Assembly (NCBI RefSeq): GCF_000429305.1
Contig: NZ_AUBP01000011.1
Coordinates: 124,001-188,000 of the forward strand
Source: Desulfovibrio inopinatus DSM 10711
Lineage (GTDB): Bacteria > Desulfobacterota > Desulfovibrionia > Desulfovibrionales > Desulfovibrionaceae
Length of the DNA stretch: 64,000 bases
Direction of reading: 5' to 3'
Shown here: positions 17,529 through 27,922 of the stretch, in pieces
Layout: every line of letters begins with the position of its first letter
How positions within the stretch are numbered: the first letter of the stretch is position 1
The notes under the pieces: generated by a model
What the model was told of the DNA's origin: nothing
Seen by the model: the letters and a program-made list of their open reading frames with translations, nothing else
Databases searched by the model: none
Position numbers and translations under genes: made by a program

Positions 17529-20500
17529 TTACGATGAGCGTGTCAGGTGAAAGTCATTGAATATTGCGTAGAGCGATGGCACCAAGAATAAGACAAGGAC
17601 TGTCGATGTCATCAATCCAAAAACAATGCTGATGACGAGTGGGATAAGAACCTGCGCCTGAATGCTTCTTTCGAGAAGGAGCGGAAACATACCGGCTAAT
17701 GTCGTCAATGACGTCAATAAAACGGCGCGAAACCGTTGGCGACTGGCATCAATTGCCGCGTCTGTTACGGACAACCCTTTTTCCACACCGAAACGAAGAA
17801 ACTCCACCAACAAGATGGAATCGTTGACGACAATGCCGGTTAAAGAGACAAACCCCATAATGGACACCATGGAAAGATCATAGCCCAAGAAGAAATGTCC
17901 CCAGATTACCCCGATCAATGTCAACGGAATAATCACCATGACGGCCAGTGGCTCAAGATAACTGCGGAACTGCAGCGACAGGAGCAAGAAGACTCCAAAC
18001 AAGCCACTGACCAAAGCGAGCAACATAGATCGACCAGTTTCGTTTCCTGATGCCTCTTGGCCTTCAAGATCAAATTCCACCCCGGGATGTCGGGATAAAA
18101 TTTCAGGCAGAACTCGTGCTTTGATTTCCTTCATAATCTGATTGGCATTGGCAATACGTGTGTCCACATCCCCGATAACCGTAACTGCCCGCAGGCCATT
18201 AATACGAGAAATGCGCGACCATCCCCGGCCTTCTTCGATATCGGTAAGACTCCTCAAAGGGATCTGTGCTCCGTCTTTGCCGGACAAGGTAAAGATATCA
18301 ATGTCTCCCAAGGAATCGCGGTCAGAAAGAGCAAGACGAACGTCGATTTCATACGATTCGCCCCCAATCTGAATTTCATCAGCAGTCATTCCATGAAATG
18401 CGGTGCGAATTTGCCGAGCAATATCAATGGCTTCAAATCCGAGTGAACGTGCTTCCGGTTTGATGGTGAGGCGCCATTCCTTCATGCCAGGCCGAAGATC
18501 GTCCTGGACATCGAGCACACCTTTAAACCGATTCAAACCATCTTGCAGCTCAAAGGAGGCCGCATCGAGTTCGTTCAGGTCATATCCTATCAACCGGATT
18601 TCGAATGCTCTCCCTGCCGGTCCAATAGCAGGCTCCGTAAAAACAAGACTTGTAATATCAGGTAATTCACCAACAGCATGACGCCACGCCGTACGAACCT
18701 CATCAACTGTGACGGTACGCTCTTCGGCCGAAAGTAAATCAGCCGTGATTGTTGCGAGATACGTCCCATCTTCTTTCGCATCGCTGTTGAACCCGTAGCG
18801 AATATTGATATTTTCAACGAGGCTTCGTCCGTCAGGTTGCTGCGGTGTCAATTCAGTATTGACAGATTGCAGGCCGGCAACCAACCGACCTACGACGGAT
18901 TTTGTTCTTTCAAGTGGTGTTCCTTGTGGCATGAGAAGCTTGGCTTCAAGCACATCACCATCAATATCGGGAAATGCAGAAGTTTTCACGGTTCCCGATG
19001 CAAGGAGTGATATGGAAATGAGAAGCGCTCCTATGACTACACCCAAAAACAGATACCGATGTCGCACGCAGCTCGTTACTCCGCGTTTTACGACAACATC
19101 AACACATCGCTCGAATACGACATTAAAGGTACGGCGGAAACGGTTTGGCGAGGCTTGTTCATGGCCACGCAGTGAATGGGCGAGGTGATTCGGCAAAATA
19201 CAATACGCTTCCACCAAGCTGACCGACAATGTCAGTATAAGCACCACCGGCATAACCCAAAGCACTTTACCAATATCGCCGGCTGCAAAAAGCGCCAAAC
19301 TCCCAAAAACAGACAGGGTAGTAACAAAAGACGCAAAGACCCCGGGGGCCACTTCAATGGTTCCGTCGATTGCCGCTTCAAGAGCTTTTTTCCCCTTGGC
19401 AAGATGCGCTGCAATATTCTCAGCCAAAACAATGGCGTCATCCATAATGAGTCCTAAAGCCAGCAATAGCCCGACCATCGTGAGCATATTGAGCGTAAAG
19501 CCGATCTGACTCATGATAAAAAGCGCACCGGCAAATGACACCGGTAATCCCATGGCGACCCAAAAAGAAAATCGAAAGGAAAAGAAAAGCCACATGACGA
19601 GAAAGACAAGAATGAGTCCCTGAATACCGTTTTTTATCAGCATGGAAAGACGATCAGACACAATTTTGGAAACATTACGCGTCAAGGTAAACGTCATCCC
19701 CGCTGGAGCAACCTTCCGTTCGTGTTCCAGGAACGTCTTCACTGTGTCCAGAATACGCAACGCATCCTGTTCATCGGTTTTGTTGATTTGCAATAACGCG
19801 GCGCGATGCCCATTAAAAATAATAGCATCCTCATCGTCTTCAAAGCGTTCAACAACATGTCCGATATCTGCTAGTCTGACTTGTGCCCCACTCGCTGACG
19901 AAACGACGACAAGATTTTCATATTCAGGAACTGTTCGGCGTAACTCGGTAAACCGCAACATGACATTTTCATCAGCGGTTTCCACGACACCGGCAGGCAT
20001 ATCCACACTCTGTCCGGCAACGGCCTGAGCGACATCCTGAATGGACAATCCGTGTTGCTTGAGACTCAAAGCGGGAAGAGTAATGCGTATTTGATGATCG
20101 GAAAAACCCAGGATCTCAATTTCCGAGATATCTGGCAGGCGTTTCATTCGATCTTTGAATTCTTCAGCATATGCTTTGAGGTCGACCTCGCTCATAGGAC
20201 CTGTAATAGCAACGGACACGACCATATCGGTTTTCCCTAATTCACGCACAACAGGCGGTTCTGCATCTTCGGGAAAATCATCAATGGCATCAACTTCGGT
20301 TTTGACTTCATTCAAGAAGGTCACAAAGTTGCGGCCATCACGCATTTCGATGGTTACAATACCGACACCTTCCCGTGCTTCGGAGCGTACCTCTTTTACA
20401 CCGACGACCGCTTCGACAGCGTCTTCAATGCGTCGACAAATGGCGTCTTCTACATCTTCAGCCGATGCTCCAGGCCAGAGCACCTGCACTTGAACTTCCG

Positions 20501-20630
20501 TTGCTGCATAGTCAGGAAAGGTTTCGCGGAGGAGTTGCGGAGTACCAAGTACTCCCAAAAACAGGAAGAGGAGCATCAAGAGATTCGCTCCCGTTGGATG
20601 CCCGGCAAACCAACGAATGGTCGTCTTCAT
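17529..20630 (-). CDS. RND efflux transporter permease subunit
   Basis: At 1033 residues this has the size and duplicated fold of AcrB-type pumps: TM1 at the N-terminus, two large periplasmic loops, and twelve membrane helices. Typical stretches are LMLLFLFLGVLG, the TM4 motif LALGLIMDDAIVLAENI with its proton-relay aspartates, and SIMGFVSLTGIVVNDSILLVEF in the second half. Its start overlaps the end of the adaptor gene by four bases. The pump exports drugs or other small molecules by proton antiport. No outer-membrane channel gene is present in the window. Confidence 0.95.
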   Translation of the reverse strand: MKTTIRWFAGHPTGANLLMLLFLFLGVLGTPQLLRETFPDYAATEVQVQVLWPGASAEDVEDAICRRIEDAVEAVVGVKEVRSEAREGVGIVTIEMRDGRNFVTFLNEVKTEVDAIDDFPEDAEPPVVRELGKTDMVVSVAITGPMSEVDLKAYAEEFKDRMKRLPDISEIEILGFSDHQIRITLPALSLKQHGLSIQDVAQAVAGQSVDMPAGVVETADENVMLRFTELRRTVPEYENLVVVSSASGAQVRLADIGHVVERFEDDEDAIIFNGHRAALLQINKTDEQDALRILDTVKTFLEHERKVAPAGMTFTLTRNVSKIVSDRLSMLIKNGIQGLILVFLVMWLFFSFRFSFWVAMGLPVSFAGALFIMSQIGFTLNMLTMVGLLLALGLIMDDAIVLAENIAAHLAKGKKALEAAIDGTIEVAPGVFASFVTTLSVFGSLALFAAGDIGKVLWVMPVVLILTLSVSLVEAYCILPNHLAHSLRGHEQASPNRFRRTFNVVFERCVDVVVKRGVTSCVRHRYLFLGVVIGALLISISLLASGTVKTSAFPDIDGDVLEAKLLMPQGTPLERTKSVVGRLVAGLQSVNTELTPQQPDGRSLVENINIRYGFNSDAKEDGTYLATITADLLSAEERTVTVDEVRTAWRHAVGELPDITSLVFTEPAIGPAGRAFEIRLIGYDLNELDAASFELQDGLNRFKGVLDVQDDLRPGMKEWRLTIKPEARSLGFEAIDIARQIRTAFHGMTADEIQIGGESYEIDVRLALSDRDSLGDIDIFTLSGKDGAQIPLRSLTDIEEGRGWSRISRINGLRAVTVIGDVDTRIANANQIMKEIKARVLPEILSRHPGVEFDLEGQEASGNETGRSMLLALVSGLFGVFLLLSLQFRSYLEPLAVMVIIPLTLIGVIWGHFFLGYDLSMVSIMGFVSLTGIVVNDSILLVEFLRFGVEKGLSVTDAAIDASRQRFRAVLLTSLTTLAGMFPLLLERSIQAQVLIPLVISIVFGLMTSTVLVLFLVPSLYAIFNDFHLTRSS

Positions 20631-22006
20631 GATGGTTCCTCCTGTGCTTCGGCTCCCCGGCCTTCAGCTTGATCGAGCATTCGTTGCTGTGCGCTTTCAT
20701 CGAAAACCGGGTCAACACGCATACCATCAATGGCATAGGGCAAATCAGAAATGATCACCTGATCACCGACTTCAATACCCGAACCAATCACGACAAGATC
20801 ATCCATTGTAAAATCTATGGTAACTGTACGCCGCTCAAGACGATTCTCCGGCGTCACGACATTCACGACTCCCTGACGAACCGCTGAGCGCGGAATCACG
20901 AGCGAGCCCGGTCGCGGTGCACCACGCAATTCAACTTTGCAGAACATGTTACGAATAAGCGGAGGACGTATTCCCGGTTTGGCACCTTTATATGGATTCT
21001 CCACCGCCACATACACGCCGAGGGTCCTTGCGGAAGGATTGATCTCGTCACTGATGCGTACAACCCGACCATTCCAGGCAACGTGCCGGTCTCCCATCTC
21101 AAAAGTCACCAGCGCGTGAGTATCCTGAAAGACGCGCATCACCACTTTCTCAAAACCTTTGGAGAGCGGATTTGCTCCAACGGGTATTGTCCTTCGAAAT
21201 ATATTGATAGGAAACTCCGCCAACACTTCTGCGACCCCAATCGAATCTAAGAGTGCCAACACTTCTCCAGGATTGACGGCCTGACCGAGCTCGACATCAG
21301 ACGACCGAACGCGAGCGTCAAACGGCGCTCGAATTTCCGTTTTTTCTAAATCAAGCTGCTTGTCCGTCACCAAAGAATAGGCTTTCGTGAGTTCTGCCTG
21401 AACTTGCTTTCGATTCGTCGGCAACAATGCAAGTTGATTCCGTAGCTCTTGCACTGAGTTTTTCTGACTCAGCCAGGTCTTTTCTTCCAAATCCAATTCA
21501 CTGGCTGAAATAACTTTTTTTGCAGCAAGCTTGCGGCGCCGTTCCAGCTCTACACGTGCAATATCCAGAGCACGTTCTTCAACAGCAAGTTTCGCTCTCG
21601 TATTTTTTTCCCGCTGCTCAATATCATCAAGTTCGACAAGCAACCTTTTGACCTCGGCTTGGCTTTGTTCGCCAGCCGTAATCCGTTTGGACGGATCAAT
21701 CCGTACAATCAAATCACCCTTGGAGATAAGAGCACCTCGCTTGAGTTCAGGATGTATCCCGACAATGCGTCCTTCAAGCTCGGCCACGGCTTCCCATGTC
21801 ATCTCCGGTTCGATGGAACCATACCCAATAGCTCGCGGGACGAGATCGACTGTATTCGCTCTCACCACACGGACCGGAATGGAGCGCTCTTCCAAAGAAT
21901 GCTCTTCGGGCTGTTGTCGACGGGAAAACAAAACGATGAATACTGCAATGGCAACAATTACAGGGATAAAAAACAGAAATCGTCTCCACGATGCTGAAAC
22001 ATGCAT
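20627..22006 (-). CDS. RND efflux periplasmic adaptor (membrane fusion protein)
   Basis: The 459-residue protein has an N-terminal membrane anchor (RFLFFIPVIVAIAVFIVLF), a split lipoyl domain (ELEGRIVGIHPELKRGALIS and TEIRAPFDARVRS), a long alpha-helical hairpin (about residues 110-215) and beta-barrel/membrane-proximal domains. It bridges the inner-membrane pump to an outer-membrane channel. Its ATG overlaps the stop of the upstream tetR by one base (TAATG), and its stop overlaps the pump start (ATGA), so all three genes are coupled. Confidence 0.92.
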   Translation of the reverse strand: MHVSASWRRFLFFIPVIVAIAVFIVLFSRRQQPEEHSLEERSIPVRVVRANTVDLVPRAIGYGSIEPEMTWEAVAELEGRIVGIHPELKRGALISKGDLIVRIDPSKRITAGEQSQAEVKRLLVELDDIEQREKNTRAKLAVEERALDIARVELERRRKLAAKKVISASELDLEEKTWLSQKNSVQELRNQLALLPTNRKQVQAELTKAYSLVTDKQLDLEKTEIRAPFDARVRSSDVELGQAVNPGEVLALLDSIGVAEVLAEFPINIFRRTIPVGANPLSKGFEKVVMRVFQDTHALVTFEMGDRHVAWNGRVVRISDEINPSARTLGVYVAVENPYKGAKPGIRPPLIRNMFCKVELRGAPRPGSLVIPRSAVRQGVVNVVTPENRLERRTVTIDFTMDDLVVIGSGIEVGDQVIISDLPYAIDGMRVDPVFDESAQQRMLDQAEGRGAEAQEEPS

Positions 22007-22614
22007 TATGGCCTCCGATATGTCTCTGAGACAATGGCGCGTTCAAACAATTCCCAATTCGCCTGAACCTGTTCCTGAAAATCAACGAGATCAGGCATAC
22101 GAATGGATAATAGAGCCGGCGGAACATACAGGCCGACAAACAACAACGGGAGCTTGGTCACATCGATATCTCCACGAATCTCACCTGCAACGCGAGCCGC
22201 TTCAAAGAGCTTCGTCAGACCGTTGTGCAACATCTCGAAATTCTGACGCATCTTTTTTCTATTCTGTGGATGCTCCCCCCACACATCCTGAGAAATCATA
22301 ACAACAGGCAACATGCGATGTTCATTAATAGCCGCAACAATTCGCTCGAAGAGGGAGCGCACTCCAGCCAAAGGCGATTTGGCAGACAACGCTTCCATGA
22401 TGGCAGGCCCAATCCGGTCTGACAAAAAATCCTGTACCGCCGAAAGAACTTCATCCTTCCCCGCAAAGTGTCGGTACAGCGCCGCGGGAGAAAGTCCCAC
22501 CTTCTCGGCAACACGTTTGACGGTAATACCGGAAACGCCATGCTCAGCTGCTACTGCCAACGTGGCGCGAATAATTTCTTCCTGTCGAATATCGGTTGCT
22601 TTCTTTTCGATCAT
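22006..22614 (-). CDS. TetR/AcrR family regulator of the RND efflux operon
   Basis: I prefer the ATG at 22614, six bases after GGAG, giving 202 residues. The N-terminal helix-turn-helix is clear (IIRATLAVAAEHGVSGITVK followed by VAEKVGLSPAALYRHFAGKD). The C-terminal ligand domain is not assignable. As first gene of the tetR-adaptor-pump operon it is probably autoregulated, and symmetric sites lie just upstream at 22625-22646. Confidence 0.92.
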   Translation of the reverse strand: MIEKKATDIRQEEIIRATLAVAAEHGVSGITVKRVAEKVGLSPAALYRHFAGKDEVLSAVQDFLSDRIGPAIMEALSAKSPLAGVRSLFERIVAAINEHRMLPVVMISQDVWGEHPQNRKKMRQNFEMLHNGLTKLFEAARVAGEIRGDIDVTKLPLLFVGLYVPPALLSIRMPDLVDFQEQVQANWELFERAIVSETYRRP

Positions 22615-22624
22615 GTAAATCTCC

Positions 22625-22646
22625 ATTCACGTGAATATAAATTCAC
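22625..22646. promoter_or_regulatory. Overlapping palindromes, candidate TetR operator
   Basis: ATTCACGTGAAT (22625-22636) is a perfect 12-base palindrome, and GTGAAT-N4-ATTCAC (22631-22646) overlaps it. Both lie within 35 bases upstream of the tetR start, so a bound repressor would block the promoter or ribosome entry. Typical layout for TetR autoregulation; binding is inferred. Confidence 0.6.
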
Positions 22647-22734
22647 ATCTAAACAGCCACGCCTCACCTGTCAATCCTCATGTGTTCTCTCGGTCGCAAT
22701 CATCCGCAGCAGGTTACATTTTTCCAAAAACATA

Positions 22735-22790
22735 AAAAAAACGATGCCGTACCGAAGCACAGCATCGTTTTTTGTGGGGGAGTACCCCAC
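22735..22790 (-). terminator. Terminator downstream of panD, with adjacent second hairpin
   Basis: ACGATGC (22741-22747) and GCATCGT (22762-22768) pair, extended by the flanking A and T runs. On the minus strand this gives a stem followed by a run of Ts, a good intrinsic terminator 25-50 bases past the panD stop. Beside it GTGGGG (22774-22779) and CCCCAC (22785-22790) form a second small stem. The A-run on one side and T-run on the other make the main stem potentially bidirectional. Confidence 0.75.
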
Positions 22791-22814
22791 TCACATTACA
22801 AGAGAATAAAAGCC

Positions 22815-23168
22815 TTATTGCCCAGCCATGGGAACGTTTCCCGGTCCACACAGGACAACTGAAGGTACGTGACGCTTGCGCTCGTCCTCATCTAACCAAG
22901 TAAATGTCGCAATAATAACACGCTGACCTGCCTCGCCTTTGAGGGCTGCTGCACCATTCAGGCAAACTTCACCAGGTTCGCCCTCAATAGCATACGTGGT
23001 CAAACGTTCTCCATTATCCACATTATACACATCGACCTGCTCAAAAGGCGCAATATCGGCTCGACGCAACAACTCTGGATCAATTGAAATCGATCCCATG
23101 TAATCGCGATGGGTGGCGGTCAATCTGGCGCTATGAATTTTCGAGCGCAAAAAACAACGAGATGCCAT
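22815..23168 (-). CDS. panD: Aspartate 1-decarboxylase
   Basis: Converts L-aspartate to beta-alanine for pantothenate and coenzyme A synthesis. The 117-residue proenzyme contains the self-cleavage pair Gly-Ser in RDYMGSISIDPELL, which yields the pyruvoyl group on the serine, plus the family motifs VDVYNVDNGERLTTYAIEGE, CLNGAAAL and VIIATFTWLDE. Length is normal. It follows uvrA by 12 bases on the same strand and ends at a clear terminator, so it is probably cotranscribed with uvrA. Confidence 0.92.
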   Translation of the reverse strand: MASRCFLRSKIHSARLTATHRDYMGSISIDPELLRRADIAPFEQVDVYNVDNGERLTTYAIEGEPGEVCLNGAAALKGEAGQRVIIATFTWLDEDERKRHVPSVVLCGPGNVPMAGQ

Positions 23169-23180
23169 AGGATGCTCTCC

Positions 23181-25955
23181 TTATCGTTCAGACGAAAGAA
23201 ATCGGCCCGTTACCGAAGCCGGATCGTTCATGATATCTTCAGGAGTACCGCGGGACACAATACGGCCGCCGGATTCGCCGCCGCCCGGTCCAAGGTCGAT
23301 GACATAATCCGACGCAAGCACGACATCGGTATTATGCTCAATAACAACCACGCTGGCTCCTTTCTCCACAAGTTTATGCAAAACCTGAATGAGTTTCCCC
23401 ACTTCGTGCATATGCAGACCAGTGGTTGGTTCATCCAAAATATACAACGTTCCGGGAAGACTCCGCTTACCGAGTTCTCGGGATATTTTGATGCGCTGCG
23501 CTTCCCCGCCAGATAACGTTGTGGCAGGTTGTCCCAAGCCGAGGTATTCCAGTCCGACTTCTTCCAGAACGCCGAGACGTCTCGCTAAAATCGGATAATT
23601 ATCAAAAAATTCACGAGCTTGGCGCACAGTCAGCCCAAGGACATCGGCAATATTTTTCCCTTTATATGTAACGTCGAGAGTTTCGCGGTTATAGCGTTTA
23701 CCTCCGCAGACTTCACACGTCACAAAGACATCGGGCAAAAAGTGCATTTCCACCCGAATTTGTCCATCACCTTGGCAGGCTTCGCATCGGCCACCTTTGA
23801 CATTGAAGCTGAACCGTCCCGGTTTGTATCCACGCTTTCTGGCCTCAGCAGTAGAGGAAAAAATATTGCGAATTTCGTCGAATACTTTGGTGTATGTCGC
23901 CGGGTTGGATCGTGGCGTGCGTCCGATAGGCGTTTGATCGATGGAAACGATTTTCTCCACCTTGTCATCGCCGGAAAACCCGTCAATTTCTCCCGGTTCT
24001 TCCACTTTGATACCACGCGCCAAAGCGAGATGCTTATAGAGTGTATCAACGACAAGCGAACTTTTTCCGGACCCTGAAACACCAGTCACACACACGAGGC
24101 AGCCGAGCGGAATTTCACAATCAAGATTTTGTAAGTTGTTGGTCCGCGCTCCAAGCACGGTCAATTTTCCATTGCCGGTACGACGCGTTTCCGGCCGGCT
24201 AATGACCATGTCACCACGCAAATACCGCGCAGTCAACGAATTGGAATGCTGAAGCAAATCCGTGACGTCTCCTTGATACACAATCTCGCCACCCAAACGC
24301 CCTGATCCAGGACCGAGCTCCACAACGTGGTCAGCGGCTTGAATCGTGGCTTCATCATGTTCGACAACCAAGACCGTGTTGCCTCGCCCTTGCAATTGCC
24401 GCAACGTCTGCAGCAACCGTTCATTGTCGCGGGGATGCAACCCGATGCTTGGTTCATCCAACACATAGGTGACCCCGACCAGCCCCGAACCAAGCTGACC
24501 GGCCAGACGAATGCGCTGGGCCTCACCACCGGAAAGCGTGGACATGTTCCGAGCCAAGCTGATGTAATCGAGCCCGACCCCAGCCAGGAAGCCAAGACGA
24601 TGTGTCAATTCTTTCAATAAGGGTTCGGCAATACGCGCTTCCATCCCTGTAAAGGACAAATTTTCCAACCAATCGACCGTCCGGCCAATAGGCATGGCAC
24701 AAAACTCGAAAAGATTTTTATCTCCAACATAGACGGCCAAAGCCTCAGGACGCAATCGCGCCCCTTTACAAGCCGGACATGGTCGACTCTGTCGGAATCT
24801 CGCCAATTCATCTCGCCAGATTGATCCCATAGCTTGACCACGATCAAGAACGGACGTCACCCCTTCCCAATCACATGTGTCATCACCGAAAAAAAGCGCA
24901 TTCCATGCCGCTTCAGAAAATTTTCCCAACGGTGTTTTCAGCGTAAAACCATGCTTTTTGCCAACCTTCTCCAGCGTCGAGACGTAGCGTTCCAGAACGC
25001 GCTCATTCTTCCATGGTAGTATGCCACCTTGCGAAATGGACAACCCTTTATTGGGAGCAAGTAAAATCGGTTCGAAATATTCTACCGAACCGATCCCGCT
25101 ACATGCCGGACACGCGCCTTGTGGACTGTTAAATGAAAACAATTGCGGACTTGGCGCAGGCATACTCACGCGGCAAGACGGACATACTGAGGCGGTACTG
25201 AAATATATATCTTTCGGGGGTTCTTCTTTTTGACTCACATCGGATACAAGTAGCCGTCCATCACCTTGCGAGAGAGCCAGTTCAACGGAGTCGGCTAACC
25301 GCTTGCGGATGTCAGGCTTCACGACAAGCCGGTCCACCACGAGTTCAATCGTATGTTTCTTGTTCTTTTCCAATGTCGGCACGGCTTCAAGCGACGTAAC
25401 CTGGCCAGCGATACGAACCCGGACAAATCCTTGTTTCTTGAGTTTTGCCAAACGATCTGCGTGAGTGCCTTTTTTGTTCTCCACCATCGGCGCCATAACA
25501 AGCAGTTTACTGCCTTCGGGCATAGCCAAGATATCGTCGACAATTTGATCCGACGTCTGGGCTTCGATGGGTTTCCCGCACTCGGGGCATCGTACGACGC
25601 CCAAACGGGCATAGAATACTCGTAAGAAGTCATAAACTTCGGTCACCGTTCCAACAGTGGAGCGGGGATTACGCGAAGTTGTCTGTTGTTCCAATGAAAT
25701 TGCCGGGGACAATCCTTCAATCTTATCGACCTGCGGCTTATCCATTTGCGGCAAAAATTGACGGGCATACGCAGACAACGATTCGACATATCGACGCTGT
25801 CCTTCGGCATAAATGATGTCAAACGCAAGAGTCGACTTCCCCGATCCACTCGGTCCACAAACCACAACAAGTTGTTCACGTGGAATATCGAGATCGAGGT
25901 TTTTAAGGTTATGCTGACGCGCCCCTTCTATATGGATTGCATTTTCACGATTCAT
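23181..25955 (-). CDS. uvrA: Excinuclease ABC subunit A
   Basis: The DNA damage recognition ATPase of nucleotide excision repair. I choose the ATG at 25955 ([20 protein letters not shown]), five bases after GGAG; the frame extends upstream without similarity. The 924-residue protein has Walker A motifs [14 protein letters not shown] and [16 protein letters not shown], and two signature motifs of LSGGEAQRI type. Zinc modules are seen as CPSC...CPAC and CEAC...CEVC. Length and order are standard. Confidence 0.97.
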   Translation of the reverse strand: MNRENAIHIEGARQHNLKNLDLDIPREQLVVVCGPSGSGKSTLAFDIIYAEGQRRYVESLSAYARQFLPQMDKPQVDKIEGLSPAISLEQQTTSRNPRSTVGTVTEVYDFLRVFYARLGVVRCPECGKPIEAQTSDQIVDDILAMPEGSKLLVMAPMVENKKGTHADRLAKLKKQGFVRVRIAGQVTSLEAVPTLEKNKKHTIELVVDRLVVKPDIRKRLADSVELALSQGDGRLLVSDVSQKEEPPKDIYFSTASVCPSCRVSMPAPSPQLFSFNSPQGACPACSGIGSVEYFEPILLAPNKGLSISQGGILPWKNERVLERYVSTLEKVGKKHGFTLKTPLGKFSEAAWNALFFGDDTCDWEGVTSVLDRGQAMGSIWRDELARFRQSRPCPACKGARLRPEALAVYVGDKNLFEFCAMPIGRTVDWLENLSFTGMEARIAEPLLKELTHRLGFLAGVGLDYISLARNMSTLSGGEAQRIRLAGQLGSGLVGVTYVLDEPSIGLHPRDNERLLQTLRQLQGRGNTVLVVEHDEATIQAADHVVELGPGSGRLGGEIVYQGDVTDLLQHSNSLTARYLRGDMVISRPETRRTGNGKLTVLGARTNNLQNLDCEIPLGCLVCVTGVSGSGKSSLVVDTLYKHLALARGIKVEEPGEIDGFSGDDKVEKIVSIDQTPIGRTPRSNPATYTKVFDEIRNIFSSTAEARKRGYKPGRFSFNVKGGRCEACQGDGQIRVEMHFLPDVFVTCEVCGGKRYNRETLDVTYKGKNIADVLGLTVRQAREFFDNYPILARRLGVLEEVGLEYLGLGQPATTLSGGEAQRIKISRELGKRSLPGTLYILDEPTTGLHMHEVGKLIQVLHKLVEKGASVVVIEHNTDVVLASDYVIDLGPGGGESGGRIVSRGTPEDIMNDPASVTGRFLSSER

Positions 25956-26058
25956 TAAGTCTCCGTTTTGTTGACGCACTCGGCCTTTATAATCATCTGG
26001 CGCCATTTGCAAAGGGGGAAAGAAGAAGAGGACAGGCAGGTTTTTTCGCAAAGAAATG

Positions 26059-27777
26059 TTACACTCGGGAGGCATCAGCGGGGATCATTTTGCCTTCAGC
26101 ATCGCCAATCTCCACGGTAAATTCAGCACCTTGCTCAAGCCCATTACTCACTACTTTGAGGCGACCGTTGCTTTCATTGAGAAAATTCCCAAAAGCATGA
26201 AGCCCAAGTCCATGTCCGCCTGGTTTAAGCGAAAATCCGGAGGATCCGACTTTGAGCAAATCATCTGCATGAATCCCCATGCCGTTGTCAGCAATACGAA
26301 TTACCACTCTATTTTCCTCAATCGGCGCCTTCACAGCCTTCACCTGAATATGGCCATTTTCTCGTTGTTCCGAAAGATCAATGGCTTCCATGGCATTCTT
26401 TAAAATATTATGCAGGCCATGGATAAATTGGTGTTTTTGATTGCGGATCATAAGACCGTCTTCGATTTCGATATCCACGACAATCCCCCGTTTCTCCAAT
26501 GTCGATGCAAAATCATCGATCAAATTACGAAGGATATGCCCAACATCAATATCGCTGACGTACCGCGCCTGGCTCCGTTGCGTATCGGAAAACATGTCTT
26601 GCTGATGCCGAATAGTCGTAATCATCCGGTCTTTCAACTGCTCCATATCTTTCATGCCGTCTTGAAGGCGCGGCAACGTTCGATCAAGCAAAACCGTTCG
26701 TAAGGCATCGAGATACTTTTCGGTCTCATCAGCTTTTCCCTCAAGAGCATCTCGGTGTGCTGTACGAATCGTTTCAACAGCTGTCCCATATTTTTCCAGT
26801 GATGCAATGAGCCCGTTAATTTTAAGAAATTTACCATCCATAGCGGACAGCGTATTGCCCACGTTATGCAAGTAGGAACTGGCCGATTCAAACAAACCGG
26901 CATTAAATGCGATTCCGGCTTCCTTTTCCTTTTCTTTTTCACGTATCCGTGACTCCAGAAGTGCTCGTGTGCGTGCACCAAGCTCCGCTGTCCGCTCTTC
27001 AACACGTGACTCCAGTTCAGCATTCGCTCGACGTAATTGCTCTTCAGCGCGTTGTCGTCGAAACACATTACGCGTCGAGAGAAACGCCAATCCCAAACCG
27101 GAAATTGTCGATATCGTCATGATCACGATTGCAAGTTGATTTTGTCGGTGCGCCCCGGCAGCAACCATAATTTCATCAAGTGGTGTCGAAATTCCAATGA
27201 TCCAGGTTCGACCATTAGCCCATACTGGAGTCCATGCCGCGATCTCCGGTCCCTTTTCTGGCAACCAAACATACCATCCGACGCCCTCTTCCCCTTTAGA
27301 AACTTTGGAGACCATGGTTTCGAAATGGAATGCGCCCTTTTTTTCTTGTTTTTTGAAAATTTCCGCCATGGACTTACCACGATAGGCTTGCGGAAAATCA
27401 GAACTGGCATCGAAAACAACATACTGCGGCGTATAAATCCACGCATCACCATGTTCCAACAAATGTACCGGTTGAACATAGCGAGCAAGAACTGTTTGCT
27501 CCAGATCGCTAACGGACTCTCCGCGTGCCAAGCCTTCCGACATAGCCGTTTCTACGCTCCTGGCCATTGCGCGGACAATTTCAAGTTGGGTTTCTTGATA
27601 TGCAGCCACAACGCCATTACGAAGGGCTTTGTCAAAATGGATACTCACATACCAACCAAGCCCGATGAGTAAAACAACGGCAATCGGAAGCGTCAGCTCA
27701 AATCGATACAACGTTGCCAATAATGTCCCAGGCTCGGCATTCAGATCGATACGAACTACATCTTTTTCAGTCTTCAT
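26059..27777 (-). CDS. Membrane sensor histidine kinase with periplasmic cache-like domain
   Basis: I choose the ATG at 27777 after AGGAGAAGGT, giving 572 residues. TM1 (LPIAVVLLIGLGWYVSIHF) and TM2 (IVIMTISTISGLGLAFL) flank a periplasmic domain with a single-cache pattern (ARYVQPVHLLEHGDAWIYTP, VGWYVWLPEKG). A coiled coil leads to an unusual phospho-acceptor helix ASSYLHNVGNTLSAMDGK and an HATPase domain with N-box HNILKNAMEAI, G1 RIADNGMGI and G2 GGHGLGLHA. No cognate regulator is adjacent on this strand; a divergent hybrid kinase starts 145 bases away. Signal unknown. Confidence 0.88.
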   Translation of the reverse strand: MKTEKDVVRIDLNAEPGTLLATLYRFELTLPIAVVLLIGLGWYVSIHFDKALRNGVVAAYQETQLEIVRAMARSVETAMSEGLARGESVSDLEQTVLARYVQPVHLLEHGDAWIYTPQYVVFDASSDFPQAYRGKSMAEIFKKQEKKGAFHFETMVSKVSKGEEGVGWYVWLPEKGPEIAAWTPVWANGRTWIIGISTPLDEIMVAAGAHRQNQLAIVIMTISTISGLGLAFLSTRNVFRRQRAEEQLRRANAELESRVEERTAELGARTRALLESRIREKEKEKEAGIAFNAGLFESASSYLHNVGNTLSAMDGKFLKINGLIASLEKYGTAVETIRTAHRDALEGKADETEKYLDALRTVLLDRTLPRLQDGMKDMEQLKDRMITTIRHQQDMFSDTQRSQARYVSDIDVGHILRNLIDDFASTLEKRGIVVDIEIEDGLMIRNQKHQFIHGLHNILKNAMEAIDLSEQRENGHIQVKAVKAPIEENRVVIRIADNGMGIHADDLLKVGSSGFSLKPGGHGLGLHAFGNFLNESNGRLKVVSNGLEQGAEFTVEIGDAEGKMIPADASRV

Positions 27778-27922
27778 ACCTTCTCCTCCAGCGAACCCTT
27801 CGGACAACAGCTTGTGTCCGGAAAGGACATTCCTCTCACTTTCCATTCCTCATAATATCGGATAGTATCTTTGAATTGGTACAGTTCAAATCGGTTGACG
27901 TCCAGAACCGGCAGGACCATGG

